In this document: positions 1-12,261 of the stretch, in pieces
Layout: each line of letters starts with the position of its first letter
How positions within the stretch are numbered: the stretch's first letter is position 1
Source: Miscanthus floridulus
Taxonomy: Eukaryota > Streptophyta > Magnoliopsida > Poales > Poaceae
Assembly: GCF_019320115.1 (NCBI RefSeq)
Contig: NC_089598.1
Location: 80,682,059 to 80,746,058 of the forward strand
Reading direction: 5' to 3'
Length of the DNA: 64,000 nt
The notes under the pieces: generated by a model
Told to the model about the DNA's origin: nothing
Databases searched by the model: none
Seen by the model: the letters and a program-made list of their open reading frames with translations, nothing else
Translations under genes and position numbers: made by a program

Positions 1-1
1 C

Positions 2-3000
2 ACTAAAGTACTAATCGATGGGGGAGCCAGACTCAACATCATCTTTTTAGAGACGCTAAGGAAGATGGGACTACAACTCACCGGGATGATTACACCAATG
101 AGCACCCCTTTTTATGGAATAGTACCCAGCAAGGCAGCTATGCCACTTGGACAAATCACTCTACTAGTTACTTTTGGCACTCCCTCAAACTACCGAACAT
201 AGTTCATCAAGTTTGAAGTCGCAGACTTCGATTCATCATATCACGCAATCCTCGGGCGCCCAGCACTAGCAAAATTCATGGCAATACCGCATTACCCATA
301 CCTATTGCTTAAGATGCCAGGGCCTAATGGTGTCCTTTCCCTTCGAAGTGATTTGAAGCGTGCTTTTGACTGTGATGTTCAGGCAATTCAAATTGCAGCC
401 AAGGCACAAGCCACCGATGGTAGAAAAGAAATAGCCACTATTGTCGCAGAAATGAGCCCAGAAGAACTAGAGATACCAGCTAAAAAGCCCAGCATCCTCG
501 CACCACCAAAGGAAGCCAACGTCAAGCAAATCGACCTGGGCACCGGTGATCCCTCCAAAACGGCAACCATCAGCGCCCACCTCTCGGCAAAATAGGAACT
601 CACGCTCACCAACTTTCTTCGGGACAACAAAGATATCTTCGCTTGGAAGTCGGCCGACATGCCAGGTGTCCCAAGAGAGTTGGCTAAGCACAGAATCGAT
701 GTCAATGAAGGCTCAAAGCCTGTGAAGCAACGGCTACGATGATTCTCACCCGACAAGAAGGCAGCAATTAAAAAGGAAATCACAAAGCTAATGGCAGTCG
801 GATTCATCAGAGAAATCCTTCATCCAGATTGGCTAGCAAACCCAGTTCTAGTACAAAAAAAGAATATGGACGAGTGGCGCATGTGCGTCGACTACACAGA
901 TCTCAACAAACACTACCCGAAAGATCCATTTAGGCTACCATGCATTGATCAGATAGTTGATTCGACAGCAGGATCTGCCCTATTATCCTTTCTTGATTGC
1001 TATTCAGGATATCACCAGAATTCATTAAAAGAACAAGACCAGAGCAAGACATCTTTCATCACTCCATTCGGCGCCTACTGCTACAAGACCATGTCGTTTG
1101 GACTCAAGAATGCTGGTGCCACATACCAAAGAGCTATCCAAACGTGCCTTGGTGATCAGATTGGTGAAAACATAGAAGCATATGTGGATGACATAGTAGT
1201 AAAAACAAAGAACCCGGACACACTAATTGAAGACTTAAGGCAAACCTTCGAAAACCTGAAGAGGTGGAGGTGGAAATTGAACCCAAGCAAGTGTGTATTC
1301 GGAGTTCCTTCAGGATAACTATTAGGATTCTTGGTCAGTCATCGTGGAATCAAAGCCAGTGCCAAGCAAATTCAAGCCATAACAGAGATGGGCCCTCCTC
1401 AAAGTGTCAAGGATGTGCAGAAACTAATAGGCTGCATGGCGGTCCTCAATCACTTCATATCAAGACTTGGTGAAAAAGGGTTACCTTTCTTTAAACTACT
1501 AAAGAAGATAGACAAGTTCGAGTGGACAGAAGAAGCCAACGAAGCTTTCAAAAGACTCAAGATGTACCTCACAACCTCACCCGTTCTCACACCTCCAAAG
1601 AAATACGAGGACATGATGCTATACATTGCGGCAACTTCTACTGTGATCAGCACAGCGATAGCCGTAGAAAGAGAAGAAGGGCGCATATATAAAGTACAAC
1701 GACCCGTATATTACATCAGCGAGGTACTGTCAGAATAAAAAATCCGGTATCCGCATGTGCAAAAACTACTCTACGCCCTCCTGATCACTTCACGCAAGCT
1801 TTGCCACTATTTTGAAAGCCACAAGATTACCGTGGTGATAGATTTCCCACTCGGAGACATCCTACACAATAAAGATGCAACAAGACGCATATCTAAGTGG
1901 GCAGTTGAACTTGGTGCTCTCAATATCAATTTCACCCCACGGAAGGCAATTAAATCTCAAGCCCTTGCTGATTTTGTGGCCGAGTGGATAGAGATTCAAC
2001 AACCCATGCCAAATACCATCCTTGACCATTGGAAGATGTACTTTGATGGATCACTCAAGCTAGGCGGAGCCGGTGTAGGTGTTCTCTTCATTTCTCCAGA
2101 CAGAAAACAACTCAAGTATGTCCTTCAGATACTATGGCAAGCTACAAACAATGAAGCAGAATACGAAGCCCTCATCCACGGACTCCGAGTGGCAATTACC
2201 CTTGGAATCAAGCGATTACTCATATGGCAATTCGGTGGTAGTCGTCAACCAAGTCAACAAAGATTGGGACTGCACCAAAGAAAACATGGGCGCCTACTGT
2301 GCTGAAATATGAAAGCTCAAAAAACATTTTCAAGGACTGGAAATTCTACATGTCCTGCGTGACTCTAATATCACGGTAGATGTCCTCGCCAAGCTCGGGT
2401 CTGACAGGGCGAAGGTACCACCCAGTGTATTCATAGAAGAGTTATCAGCTCCCTCTATCAAACAACCCGGTGAGATAACCCCTGAACTCCCAGCTAAAGG
2501 CACCTAGATTTTGGTAATCACCACCTCATGGGCCCAGGTTTTTATCGATTACATCAAAGAGAATAAGTTGCCAGCAGATAAAGCAGAGGCCACCCGAGTT
2601 ATTTGCAGAAGCAAGAACTACGTCTTAGTAGGGGACAAGTTGCACAGAAGAGCCGCATCATCAGGGGTACTCCTAAAATGTGTCTCATTCGAAAAAGGCA
2701 AAGAGATCTTAGAAGAAATACACTCAGGTTGCTGTGGAAATCATGCCGCTTCAAGAACACTAGTGGGCAAAGCATTCCGAATCGGATTCTACTAGCCAAC
2801 CGCTTTGAAAGACACAGAAGAACTCATCAGAAAATGCAAAGGTTGTTAAATGTTCACAAGACAAGCTCATGTACCAGCTCACAATCTAATCTGCATCCCT
2901 CCCGCTTGGCCTTTCTCCTGCTAGGGGCTAGATCAAGTAGGACCTCTCAAGAAAGCAAAGGGCGGTTTTGAGTATATCTTTGTAGCAATTGACAAGTTCA

Positions 3001-3767
3001 CCAAGTGGATTGAATACAAACCACTCGCAAAATACAGTGCAGCCAAAGCAGTCGAGTTAATCCAAGACATTATGCATCACTTCGGCATGCCAAATCGAAT
3101 CATCACTGATTTGGGTTCTCCCTTTACAGCTACAAAATTCCAAAGTTGGGCATAGGATTGCGGTTTCGGCATAGATTACGCATCAGTCGCACATCCAGAA
3201 GCCAACGAATAGGTAGAAAGGGCTAATGGACTTATACTAGCCGGATTAAAACCAAGATTATATGAAGAATTAGTGGACTATGGATCCAAATGGATTGAAG
3301 AATTACCCAAAGTAGTATGGGGACTACGGACTCAAATAAGCAGAGCCACCGGATACTCACCTTTCTTCCTAGTTTATAGATTAGAAGCAGTACTACCTGC
3401 CGACTTAATCTGGACGTCACCAAGGATAGAATAATACGACGAAGGAGAAGCAGAACACACCCAGAGATTAGAACTCGACAGTATGGAAGAAGTCAGAGTA
3501 AATGCTACCCTTCAATCAGCCAGATACCTCCAAGGTTTAAGATGCCACTACAACAAGAATACCCAACCTCAATCACTCCAAATCGAAGATCTAGTACTAA
3601 GAAGAATACAAAAAATTGAGGGACACCATAAACTACTCAGTCCATGGGAAGGTCCTTTTATTGTCACAAAAGTCATCGGACCAGGCACATACAAGTTGAT
3701 AACTGAAGATGGAAAAGAAGTCAACAATACATGGCACATCAGCCAACTAAGGAGATTCTATGCATGA
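2..3767 (+). pseudogene. E1 gag-pol remnant (PR-RT-RNH-aRNH-INT)
   Basis: Protease comes first, with the active-site block LIDGGA at the left edge and ILGRP near 250. RT follows (about 640-1500), with the catalytic YVDD in AYVDDIVVKT. A first RNase H region is followed by a second, archaeal-type RNase H (MYFDGS and EAEYEA blocks, 2037-2220). Integrase (about 2690-3450) keeps its D in IDKF and ITDLG. The end of the ORF has the usual WHISQLRRFYA finish. The frame holds from 2 to about 2230, then shifts by one base where the RNase H YGDS block should be (its D also reads N). I count 13 premature stops, among them TAG at 200, 593, 2505, 2793 and 3210. It cannot make a working polyprotein. The Tat placement rests on the double RNase H and is firm. 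Confidence 0.9.
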
Positions 3768-3814
3768 AGACAACACAAGAAAGAACATAAATACAAGCCA
3801 CAAGAGATCAATGT

Positions 3815-3975
3815 TCATGATCAATAAAGATAGCTTTCCTCGACAACATGTGTCTTATTATGGCTTTCCCCCAGTTGTTTTCACTAAGCATGTAAACTTT
3901 CATGATCAATAAAGATGGTATTCCTCGACAACAAATGTCTTATTACAAATCTTCCCGAGTTGTTTTTGCTAAGCA
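3815..3975 (+). repeat. Two direct copies of an 85-bp unit with AATAAA
   Basis: Two adjacent copies start with CATGATCAATAAAGAT (3816 and 3901). They lie just after the pol stop. Each holds an AATAAA hexamer, so they may carry the poly(A) signal for the pol mRNA; that role is inference. Confidence 0.75.
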
Positions 3976-4392
3976 TACTGGCTAAGAGCAAAAGAGCTAA
4001 AAAGATACTTGAGCCCGCCGATGAGGGTAGCTAATAAGCTAACACCCGATCCAAAAAGCAAAATGGCTGAAATCACGCCTGAGCATACCGGCTGAGAGCA
4101 AAAGAGCTGAAAAGATGCTTGAGCCCGCCGATGAGGGTAGCTAATAAGCTAACACCCGATCCAAAAAGCAAAATGACTGAAATCACGCCTGAGCATACCG
4201 GCTGAGAGCAAAAGAGCTGAAAAGATGCTTGAGCCCACCGATGAGGGTAGCTAATAAGCTAACACCCGATCCAAAAAAGCAAAATGGCTGAAATTATGCC
4301 TGAGCATACCGGCTGAGAGCAAAAGAGCTAAAAAGATGCTTGAGCCCGCTGATGAGGGTAGCTAATAAGCTAACACCTGAACCAATCCTAAG
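3973..4392 (+). repeat. 110-bp tandem repeat, about 3.8 copies
   Basis: Units start with GCATACYGGCT at 3973, 4083, 4193 and 4304, so the period is 110-111 bp and the copies are very similar. The array lies between pol and the antisense gene. In Tat-lineage elements this 3' region is known to be hypervariable and to hold tandem repeats that can seed satellites. Confidence 0.9.
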
Positions 4393-4414
4393 ATGTTTCT
4401 ACAACCAGAAGAAA

Positions 4415-4672
4415 GCCAGACAAACACTCGACAAATCAAGAAAGTTTGTCAAGACAACGATCTACAAAAACCGAGTTGTTTACACGGCGCATATGAAAGC
4501 CAGACAAGCACTCAACAAATCAAGAAAGTTTGTCAAGACAACGATCTACAAATACCGAGTTGTTTACTTGGCGCATATGGAAGCCAGACAAGCACTCGAC
4601 AAATCAAGAAAGTTTATCAAGACAACGATCTACAAATACCGAGTTGTTTACACAGCGCAGTCAAAAGCATGA
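4415..4672 (+). repeat. 84-bp tandem repeat, about 3 copies, open in frame
   Basis: Units start with GCCAGACAA at 4415, 4499 and 4583. Because 84 is divisible by three, the array reads as a 28-residue repeat in a chance ORF (4340-4672). No start context or homology supports coding, so I treat it as a repeat. It is a different family from the 110-bp array just upstream. Confidence 0.85.
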
Positions 4673-4796
4673 CAAACAGTTGACTAAATCAAAGACATCT
4701 AGGCAAAGAAGACATCAACAAAAAATAAAGGATCTTCATTCAAAAAGAAGTATAGTATCCTTATTACAGAGGCTGGAGTACTAAAGTCAAAATACA

Positions 4797-7700
4797 TCAA
4801 GCATCGCCATCATGAGAAGAAATATCAATATCAAGATTATCTACAATCCTCCTAGCTAAATCTTCGACCTCAGGCTCCATCTTTTCAACAGCATCAAGAT
4901 ATTCTTGACTCTCGGCTTCCTCTGCAATCTTGGACAGGGGCATCTCCGGAGCAAGAACCCAGACCTAGGCAAGAACATTCCTAGTACATAGTTGGGCGCA
5001 TCTCTTCACAAACTCCTAGAAACAAGTCGGAACTTAGGGAATAAACTAAGCCCAAGATTGACCATCATCCGATGGAGTTCGGAGAAGATCGGCTACTGAC
5101 CGAAATGATTTCCAAAAAGCATTCTAGTTCTCAGTAGCCGTCGCCAACTTACCAGTCAAGACTTCAACTATTTTTTGGGCCTACACAAGATCCCTGTTAG
5201 CTCCACGCCTAATCAACTTGGCAAGCGCGAGTTCTTCTTCAGCACGAATAATTACCTCTTTAGCCCTGTTGTGACTATTGCGAGCGAGTGTCTTCATTTC
5301 CTCAATACCCTCCGAAAGCTTTTACTTTTCAACTCAGAGAACTAAACCAGGCACCAAAAACAAGTCATCAGAAAGGAAAATTCAAATACAAGAGGAAACA
5401 AAAAGAACCCGCAATACCATTGCACTCATTCTTCATGGCCTCCACAGCTGCATCCCTCTGCTTTCCTGCCTCAACCACCTAGGCACGGAGAGCTTTCTCC
5501 TCCTTTTGGTGCGTTTGATGCTCGGTCTCCATCTCAGCCCGATAGAGATCAAGCTCTGTTTTTAGGGCACTAACCTTAGAAGACAACTTTTTCTCAGTTT
5601 TAGATGAGAAAAAGAAGCCGGTATGATCCCAAGAAAAAGACTGAGCAAAAAGAGGAAGAGAAAAACAAGACATAAGAATAGAAAAAAGACGAACATCCAA
5701 AGAGAGAACTCCAAAAAAGACTTACCTAGAGTTTTTCACCAAAAGAAGTCGCGAAGGTCCACCAGGCAGCGGTCAGCTCTGACAACCGATGAGTGGCATT
5801 GAATTGTTGCACCACATCATCATCCAGACGCTGAACGCCACAAGGAAGAGGAGCAGAGGGAGAAACCGGCTGAGGCAAAGAAGACAAGACCAGAGCCCTA
5901 CCCTGGGAAGCCTCGGCTACCTCCCCAGATGGCTCCACCGCCGCGGCCATGGTCACCTCCAGAGTCAGCAAATTGGGATCACCGAAGAACCCTGTCACCC
6001 TCATAGCCACCTTGCCGACCGCACATTCCAAGTCTAGAGACTCAGAACACAGGGGTGCATCAGAAGACTGAAAAGAAGTTGACTAAGGGTTGAGGAAAGG
6101 CGAAGGCCTGCAAGATGATAAAGAAAATCAACAATAAGAATATGAATCAGAGAAGTGGAAAACAGAAGCAGAGAAACATAACCAGGATTCACTCACTTAG
6201 CTATCTTCTTCTTCATAAAATCCCCAAGACCAACAGAAGACCTTAGAGGGGGAACTATAGAAGCAAAAACATCGCCGCCACCTTGCAACAGGAGTGGCGT
6301 GGTCAGAACCAGAGCTCTAGAAGAACTCGAGGTCGATGACCGCTTACTACAAGAGAACAAGGTCAAAGTCAGAACAAAAAGAAGTGTTCAATAGCAGAAA
6401 AATAGGAAAACAACTCACCGACGCGTAACAAGGGCCGCATCATCATCCTCCTCTTCCTCACTCTCAAGCATGGCAACCACAACGCCATCTAAAAAAGAAG
6501 AAAAGTACTCGGTTAGAGGCAAAAGCAAACAACAAAAAGACAAAACATATTAATATGCTCACCTAGGAGCATGCTACCTATAACTTGAGTACCTGGACGA
6601 GTACTCGATTAACGAGACTTCTTGGCGGCAGACAAACCGGAAGAAGAACAATTTGCTCGCCCCCTTTTCCGACACTGCAGGTAGCTCGAGGAACTGGACG
6701 AGGAACATACTCTACATATGTGTCAAGAATTGTGGAAGAAACACCAGGAAACATCATAGTGGTTTGAAACTTACTGGTTAAAGATGCCCCAGCAAGATTC
6801 TCCCCAAGCTCCACAATGGCGGGGCAGTCGTCAAGGGGGATTGGGTCAACAAAGTTATGCCCCAATTCCTATAAAAGAGTAAAACAACCAGACGAGAACT
6901 ATTAAGCAAAAAGTGGAGATAGCAAAGGAAATACAAAAAGTACTAGCATAAGAAAAAACAACTCACAGCAGGAGGCGGGTTGTTAGCACAGTACTCAGGG
7001 ACAGTATGCGGGACGACGCTCACTCCCTTTAACATCTTCTGAAGGCGCTCGAGTACCTCCTCACCAGTCAACTCAAGGGCAGGGACCATATGAGAAGGGT
7101 CCTCCACTCCAGAGTATTCAAAACCATAGTTTTCTCGCTCCTTCAGAGGTTGAACACGGCGGCGAAGAAAACTAGAGACGATACCAAAGCCGGTCAAGCC
7201 TTGCTATTTTAGAGCACATATCCTCTCCAAAAATGGCTTGATCGCCGGGAGCTCATCCACCATCATGGGATTCTTCTCCCATCGGTAGTTAACCACGGGA
7301 CCAGAAGAAGAATGGACAGCAAGAGGAGGGATCATATTGGCGGCATAAAACTAGTCGGCATGCCAATCCCTCACAGAATCAACTAAATCATAATCAAAGA
7401 ATCTACCCTTACAACCCTGACAAAACTAAATCCCACAGCCACCAAGAACATGGGTGTCATCGCTGCGGGGTTGGGGCTTCAGACGGAAGAAGTAACGAAA
7501 GAGAGAAAGAGAAGGAGGAATTCCAAGAAAAGTTTCACAACGATGAACAAAAACAGAAAGATGAAGGACATCATTGGGAGTAAGATGGTTCAGGCTAATC
7601 CCAAAATAATTGAGAAAGCAATGAAGAAAAGCAGAGGCAGGAAGGCAAAGACCAGCACGGATAAAGGAGACAAAAAGAACAATCTCACCAGAGCCTAGGG

Positions 7701-7926
7701 TTGGAACCCGATGCTAGCCTAGAGCTCTCCACTCAGCAATCTCCTTGTCCTAGATCAAGCAATCACTGACTAGCTCATGCAACTGATCCTCAGTCATAGT
7801 CGGAGCTGGCCAGACCTTCTGAGCAGCCCTCATGGCCATGAATTCTTGATTTTCAATCACAGAAAGTGATGCCTCCTCGTCTACAAAGGTTGCCTGGGAC
7901 TTGCTCACAGATTTCTTCCTACCCAT
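4797..7926 (-). pseudogene. E1 antisense gene, Transposase_28 (putative gypsy type) family
   Basis: Starts at ATG 7926 (MGRKKSVSK) and reads through a conserved domain to about 6975. Blocks such as FVRAGL-like FIRAGLCLP, FRYFFRLKPQ, VNYRWEK and SFLRRRVQPLKERE match the Transposase_28 proteins common in grass genomes. An exon with ELGHNFVDPIPLDD follows (about 6865-6770), then serine-rich and coiled-coil exons, ending at a TGA (4797-4799) after an acidic tail (EDLARRIVDNLDID). Donor and acceptor sites are visible, for example GCT|GTGAGT after PPPA near 6968. Function is unknown; the name reflects where the family occurs, not a shown transposase activity. In-frame stops near 7770 and 7720 and others make it a pseudogene. 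Confidence 0.8.
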
Positions 7927-9790
7927 ATACTAGCGAAAGCAATAAGGCACTGAGAAATGATGATGGTCAGGTGGTGGTGCTCAGATGATGCCGACAATGG
8001 CAATGACGGAGTAAGAACTAGGGTTTCAAGGCAAAAGCAGGACAGTAAAGAAAAAGAAGAAAGAAGGCCTTTCCATAGATTTTTACAGCAATAAAAATGC
8101 GGCCCATTAGGCCCATTTTAACACGGCATGTGAACACAATGGTTCATTTCCCAACACAACTGACAAAGCTAAAATGATGGACAACACACTTCTACACAAT
8201 GGTACAGTTCAACGGGCAGATTTCAGACTTATCCATCCAGCACCAAGGAAGAGTTAACATATTGCTACAAAAAGAACTCATCAACAATGAAGCAACGAAG
8301 GGTCCCCACACAAGGAACACAGGAACTCGGTTCTTATAGAAAGAACTCAGGAATCTCACAAACAACCAGGACATCAGCAGAAAAAAGAATGACAACCCAG
8401 AAAACAAGATTCTTTCTATTTTAAATGGCTTAAAAAATTACAAGAATACACATCTTACAAGACCCAATGAACTCGGTACTACGACGAGCAAGGTAGCAAA
8501 AAGGAACCTAGACACAACTAGGCTCTGGAACGACTACGTGTTCCAAATCGCTACTCGATAGAACAAACCGCACTCGGCTACACTGTTTTCTTCAAAGGAC
8601 AGACACAGAACATCCAAGGCGGAAGTTAGCAGCACGGCAGGACAACATGGAATAGGGAAGCCCAGCAGGCATCTATCTACCCAAGTCTGACGTGACACCA
8701 GATCAGGCGTTGATCTGCACCGGACAGTCGCAGGGTAGGCAAGGGGGATTTACCTAGAACTACTAGATGAAGGAACGTATCCCGCATCACAAGACTTCCT
8801 CCAACTACCACAACGTACCTCCTGGTACAATGTCACTGTGAGATTAGTCTACCTCTAATCTCTATCACAAGACTCCCTCTAGCTACGACAAGATATACAA
8901 GAACTACGAGATATGCTCGGGGGCTGCTCTACTTCAGAAACTATCATATTCATAGCTACGAAGATTTCAGACCGCGCAACAAAATGCTCGATGAATCAAA
9001 ACAGCACACCAGGAGGGTATTTATAGACCAAAAAAGCGGTGCACATGGACCAGGAGCACCAACGGAACAAACCTAACAAAGGGCATAGTGAAAAGATAGA
9101 ATTCAATGAAAAGGACTTAGGCGTGAAGGAACAGTACTCAAGGACAAGCATATCCAAAAGGATATACCAACACTGTATAACTCGTGAGCAAACAGCATTT
9201 ACACTCAACCACTACCATACAACCACATCTGACAACAGCAGACTACCAGAGAATATGCCAAGACCCTGCACCCGAGTTCTTTTTGGGTAAAAGAACCCGG
9301 ATATACGCTCGGGGGCTACAACAGAAGAGGTTTTTTAGCTCTTTTGAACAATATAAGATTCAAGACCCTCCAGCTCCTTGTTCCAAATAGCAAGGGCTCG
9401 GGGGCTACACTCAGTGAGTGCCCTTTTTTCCTTGAAAAAAGCGCACGTCACCAAGAAGATTTCTTCAAGACAAACCGCTTCAAGGACTCATGTCAAAAGG
9501 AACCCGGACCAAGCAATATCCTAGTTCTTTTTTATAAAAGACTTGGATGAGGAATCAGAACAATTTCAAGACAAGACCCTCTAGCTCCTTGTTCCAAATA
9601 GCAAGAGGCTCAGGGGCTACACCTAGAAACATGTATTTTTCTTCAAAAAAGCACACACCACTCGAAGATCCCAAGAAGCGCTACATGGTTTCACTCAGGA
9701 AAGCACTCAGACAATGCTTGTTCCTGCTCAGCAAGACCTAAAGGAACAAGATGAGGATTCCAGAGCTCAACCATGAAGTGCTCGGGGGCT
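7927..9790. other. E1 non-coding tail with repeated polypurine-like blocks
   Basis: No coding sequence seen. The part next to 7927 should hold the promoter and leader of the antisense gene, but I see no clear TATA box. From about 8920 the motif CTCGGGGGCT (or a near copy) recurs near 8923, 9308, 9394 and 9612, and once more at 9781 as the real tract before the LTR. A segment around 9360-9420 is repeated at about 9570-9630. Confidence 0.7.
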
Positions 9791-10205
9791 TGTCGATACG
9801 GGACCCACCGGATACCCCATAAAGAAGGGAGAAGATCTAGTCTAACTAGGATTTCTTTCCCTATAAACTTAGTAGTAGTATTATTCTGTAATCCTACTAG
9901 GAACCTCATTGTAAATCGACTAGGACTTTGGCCTCCTAACTATATAAAGGAGGGCGGAGTTCCTAGAGAAGAGGGTAACACAACATAACACAACGTAAAA
10001 AAACGCAACACAACACTTCACAATTAATCCAACGCAAAGGCTAACGCCAACTGGACATAGGGCTATTACTCGATCACGATCGAGGGTCCGAACCAGGATA
10101 AATCGACTGTCTCTTGTGTTTACTGTCGAGTTCTGTATATGCTGAAGCCCGAACATACTACCCCGGGTACCCCCGTGGCAGGCTATCGGTGGCGAAACAT
10201 CGACA
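9791..10205 (+). repeat. E1 3' LTR (415 bp)
   Basis: Begins TGTCGATACGGG directly after the tract GTGCTCGGGGGCT and ends ACATCGACA, so the ends are inverted TGTCG/CGACA. It has one TATA box. The next bases (ATCAC...) belong to the Tekay-like LTR that E1 entered, so the target duplication should be about ATCAC; its partner is outside the window. Confidence 0.9.
9941..9950 (+). promoter_or_regulatory. TATA box in E1 LTR
   Basis: TATATAAAGG lies about 150 bp inside the 415-bp LTR, the usual place for the element promoter. Confidence 0.7.
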
Positions 10206-11765
10206 ATCACTAACCTTCCTCTTTTCTAAAAGGTAAGCCCCAGAGCATTCTAAGTCTCCTATGTTTTAAAAATGCCACTTTGAGTATCTTTATATGTGTG
10301 ATGCATTAAGTTATAGGAGTTGGATGCAAACACTTGTTGCATATCTATCTCTTCCTTGTCTAGTAAATGTACCATGAATCCTATTTAGGTCTAGGAGTGA
10401 ATCAATGCTTAGCCATGCTTAGACCGGTAAAGTCAGGTGATTTCCTATCACCTACAAGATAGTATGATATCTGGTCACGGTTGGCTATATTTGCTATCAT
10501 GGAAATAACCATGTGTTAATAATGAATGGAGACCGGGCGGGATGTCGATAGAGAAGCAACAAAGCATGGAGGTCTTGGGTGTGGATCTATCCCTGTCTGT
10601 GTTGGTTAAGGACCGATTCGCTATACGTCCTCATGTCATATTGAACGCATGTTGATCACTTAGTTGGCTGGATAACTCATTCTGACCACGAAGCCGAGTA
10701 GCTCAACTTAGGCCAGAAGCCGGGAGGTGAAAGTGCGCACTCTGGTGGTATTAAGGATGTGCGGGGAGCCATTGGCATAAGTCCAAGGGCAGATTGATGT
10801 CCTAGCAGAGTGGACTCCATGAATGTGAGGCGCTGCTCGGGCCCACAAATTTAGTTCCTGAGCTGTACCAAAGGTGACCCGAGCTGACCCCTAATCAGGT
10901 TGCTTGGGTGTGTGTTAGGAATAATTCCCCAGCTGGGTAGGAATTGATTCGAGTCACCGTGTCTCGGATAGTGAGAACTTGACTGAGCAGCAGCAATGTA
11001 GAAACACCTAATTGAACTTGATGGTTATAATGATGATGATGATGTTACAACGTTACACCAGATATGGTTACTAATGTGTGGATCCTAATCAAGTGCTTGC
11101 TTTAGTACATGTGCTAATCTAGATGACAGGTTTAATATTGGTAACAGGCTGCTTAACTAAAAATTTAAATTATGCTCTTGTATCATTAAAGCTTTTATGC
11201 AAAATGGTTGTCAAGCGAGATCCACCAATAAAGCCTTGCATACTCCTTGGTGTCATTTATTTTTGGTTTACGACGGGTAAGTCTAGCTGAGTACATTCTC
11301 GTACTCAGGGTTTATTCCCTCTTGTTGTAGATGACGTGCTTTATAACAGTTACTACAAGTATTGTCTCCACCCTGCTGGTGATGAAGACTAGATCATGGG
11401 CATGATCTCCTATGTTATCTTATCATGATGCTTTTGTTGGATATGACTATGGAACTAGCTTGTATTTAAACTATGTGTGTGTGAAGGTTTCAAACAACTT
11501 TGCTTCCGCTATTTGTGAACTTGCATTGTAATAACTATGTGAACTTCGATGTACGCGAGATACTTGTGAACTACTTGTGAAATGTATGTAACATGTGGCT
11601 TGTTATGTTGAATCATGTACGATATTGGTTGTATGTGAGTTGGTTTGAAATTCTTCATGGTTTCATCGGACTACCGGGTTTATATGGGTTAAAGTATGAT
11701 GGTTTGATCACTACAGTGATTGCTTTTGTAGTTGTGCTCTTATAAATTGGTCGGTTCTAAGGTTT
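10206..11765 (+). mobile_element. Tekay/Del-like LTR, 3' third only
   Basis: Matches the last third of the LTRs of E4 and E5. Shared blocks include GTCTAGCTGAGTAC, CGTACTCAGGGTTTA, GCCGAGTAGCTCA and CTTATAAATTGGT. It is clearly a third subfamily. The left part was split off by E1. The right end stops at GGTCGGTTCT, about six bases short of the ACA end seen in E4 and E5, and runs straight into a minus-strand gag. No primer-binding site follows, so this was a solo or truncated LTR. Confidence 0.8.
10208..11392 (+). pseudogene. LTR two-exon micro-gene, third copy (broken)
   Basis: The end of exon 1 (to 10232) reads H-stop-PSSFLK, in line with DHRPxxF in E4 and E5. A donor AAG|GTAAGCC follows. 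After an intron of 1098 nt and the acceptor TTGTTGTAG, exon 2 (11331-11392, 62 nt) reads DDVLYNSYYKYCLHPAGDED and stops with TAG. The exon 2 length and stop position are the same as in the two other LTRs. One in-frame TAA and the insertion of E1 break this copy. See the first finding. Confidence 0.5.
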
Positions 11766-12179
11766 CTTTTTCCTTTTGTTGGAAATTAAGAACTTCACGA
11801 TGGAGTTGAGCTACCCGGGAGATAGGGAAAAAAGCTATGCAAAATTTAGTTTGCAACACCTCCCATTCTCCATGTACACTTCATACATTTCGAGTGTACC
11901 ATAGTTTGGCTAATCTCATCAAAGAGAACGGAAATAGCTTCCACTTAAGGGTCTCTTGTGACATGCCTGATATATGCAAGCATGAGCACACTTGCTTGAA
12001 TTCACGTAGATGAATGTATGGGTTTTCTTTCTCATCTCCAGAGAAAATATGCTCCTGAACTTTAGTTAGAAACTAGGGCGTAGTTCTTAACTATCGGAAA
12101 ATATAGGTTGGGATGATAAAGGTGGTTCTAATCACGTACTCCATGGAGCAGCATATTGGTATATAGACATGTTTTCCAT
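11766..12179 (-). pseudogene. gag fragment of a minus-strand Athila-like element
   Basis: Starts at ATG 12179 (MENMSIYQYAAPWS). It contains gag core blocks such as FSGDEKENPYIHLREF, KWKLFPFSL, KLWYTRNV and FFPISRVAQLHREVLNFQ, typical of the Ty3/gypsy capsid region. Stops after about residue 15 and in the middle show decay. The reading ends at KEKETL where the Tekay-like LTR begins, so that LTR is inserted inside this gag and the rest of gag-pol is not in the window on this side. Confidence 0.8.
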
Positions 12180-12242
12180 AACAGGCTAAAACAAGGATGA
12201 AAATTGAAACCCTAATTCTAGATTCAAGATGATCAGCTACCG

Positions 12243-12261
12243 TTCCCTGGCAACGGCGCCA
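12243..12261 (-). other. Primer-binding site, tRNA-Asp-like
   Basis: On the minus strand TGGCGCCGTTGCCAGGGA lies 8 nt from the LTR end at 12270. It fits the 3' end of tRNA-Asp, the primer often used by Athila-type elements. Confidence 0.75.

Larger units (their letters stand above)
1..10205 (+). mobile_element. E1: Ty3/gypsy Tat-lineage LTR retrotransposon, 5' part outside window
   Basis: Order on +: protease, RT, RNase H, second RNase H, integrase, tandem repeats, a gene on the opposite strand, non-coding tail, polypurine tract and 3' LTR. A second RNase H after the first, no chromodomain, and an antisense gene downstream of pol are traits of the Tat lineage. The 3' LTR ends at 10205 and the next bases belong to another LTR, so E1 is nested. 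Its 5' LTR, gag and left target duplication are not in the window. Many stops and at least one frameshift show it is dead. Confidence 0.9.

Noticed and set aside
3973..4392. CRISPR-like array
   Set aside because: Units are contiguous 110-bp repeats with no unique spacers, in a plant retrotransposon.
4340..4672. Repeat protein of 28-residue units
   Set aside because: Explained by an 84-bp tandem repeat that happens to be a multiple of three; no homology or start signal.
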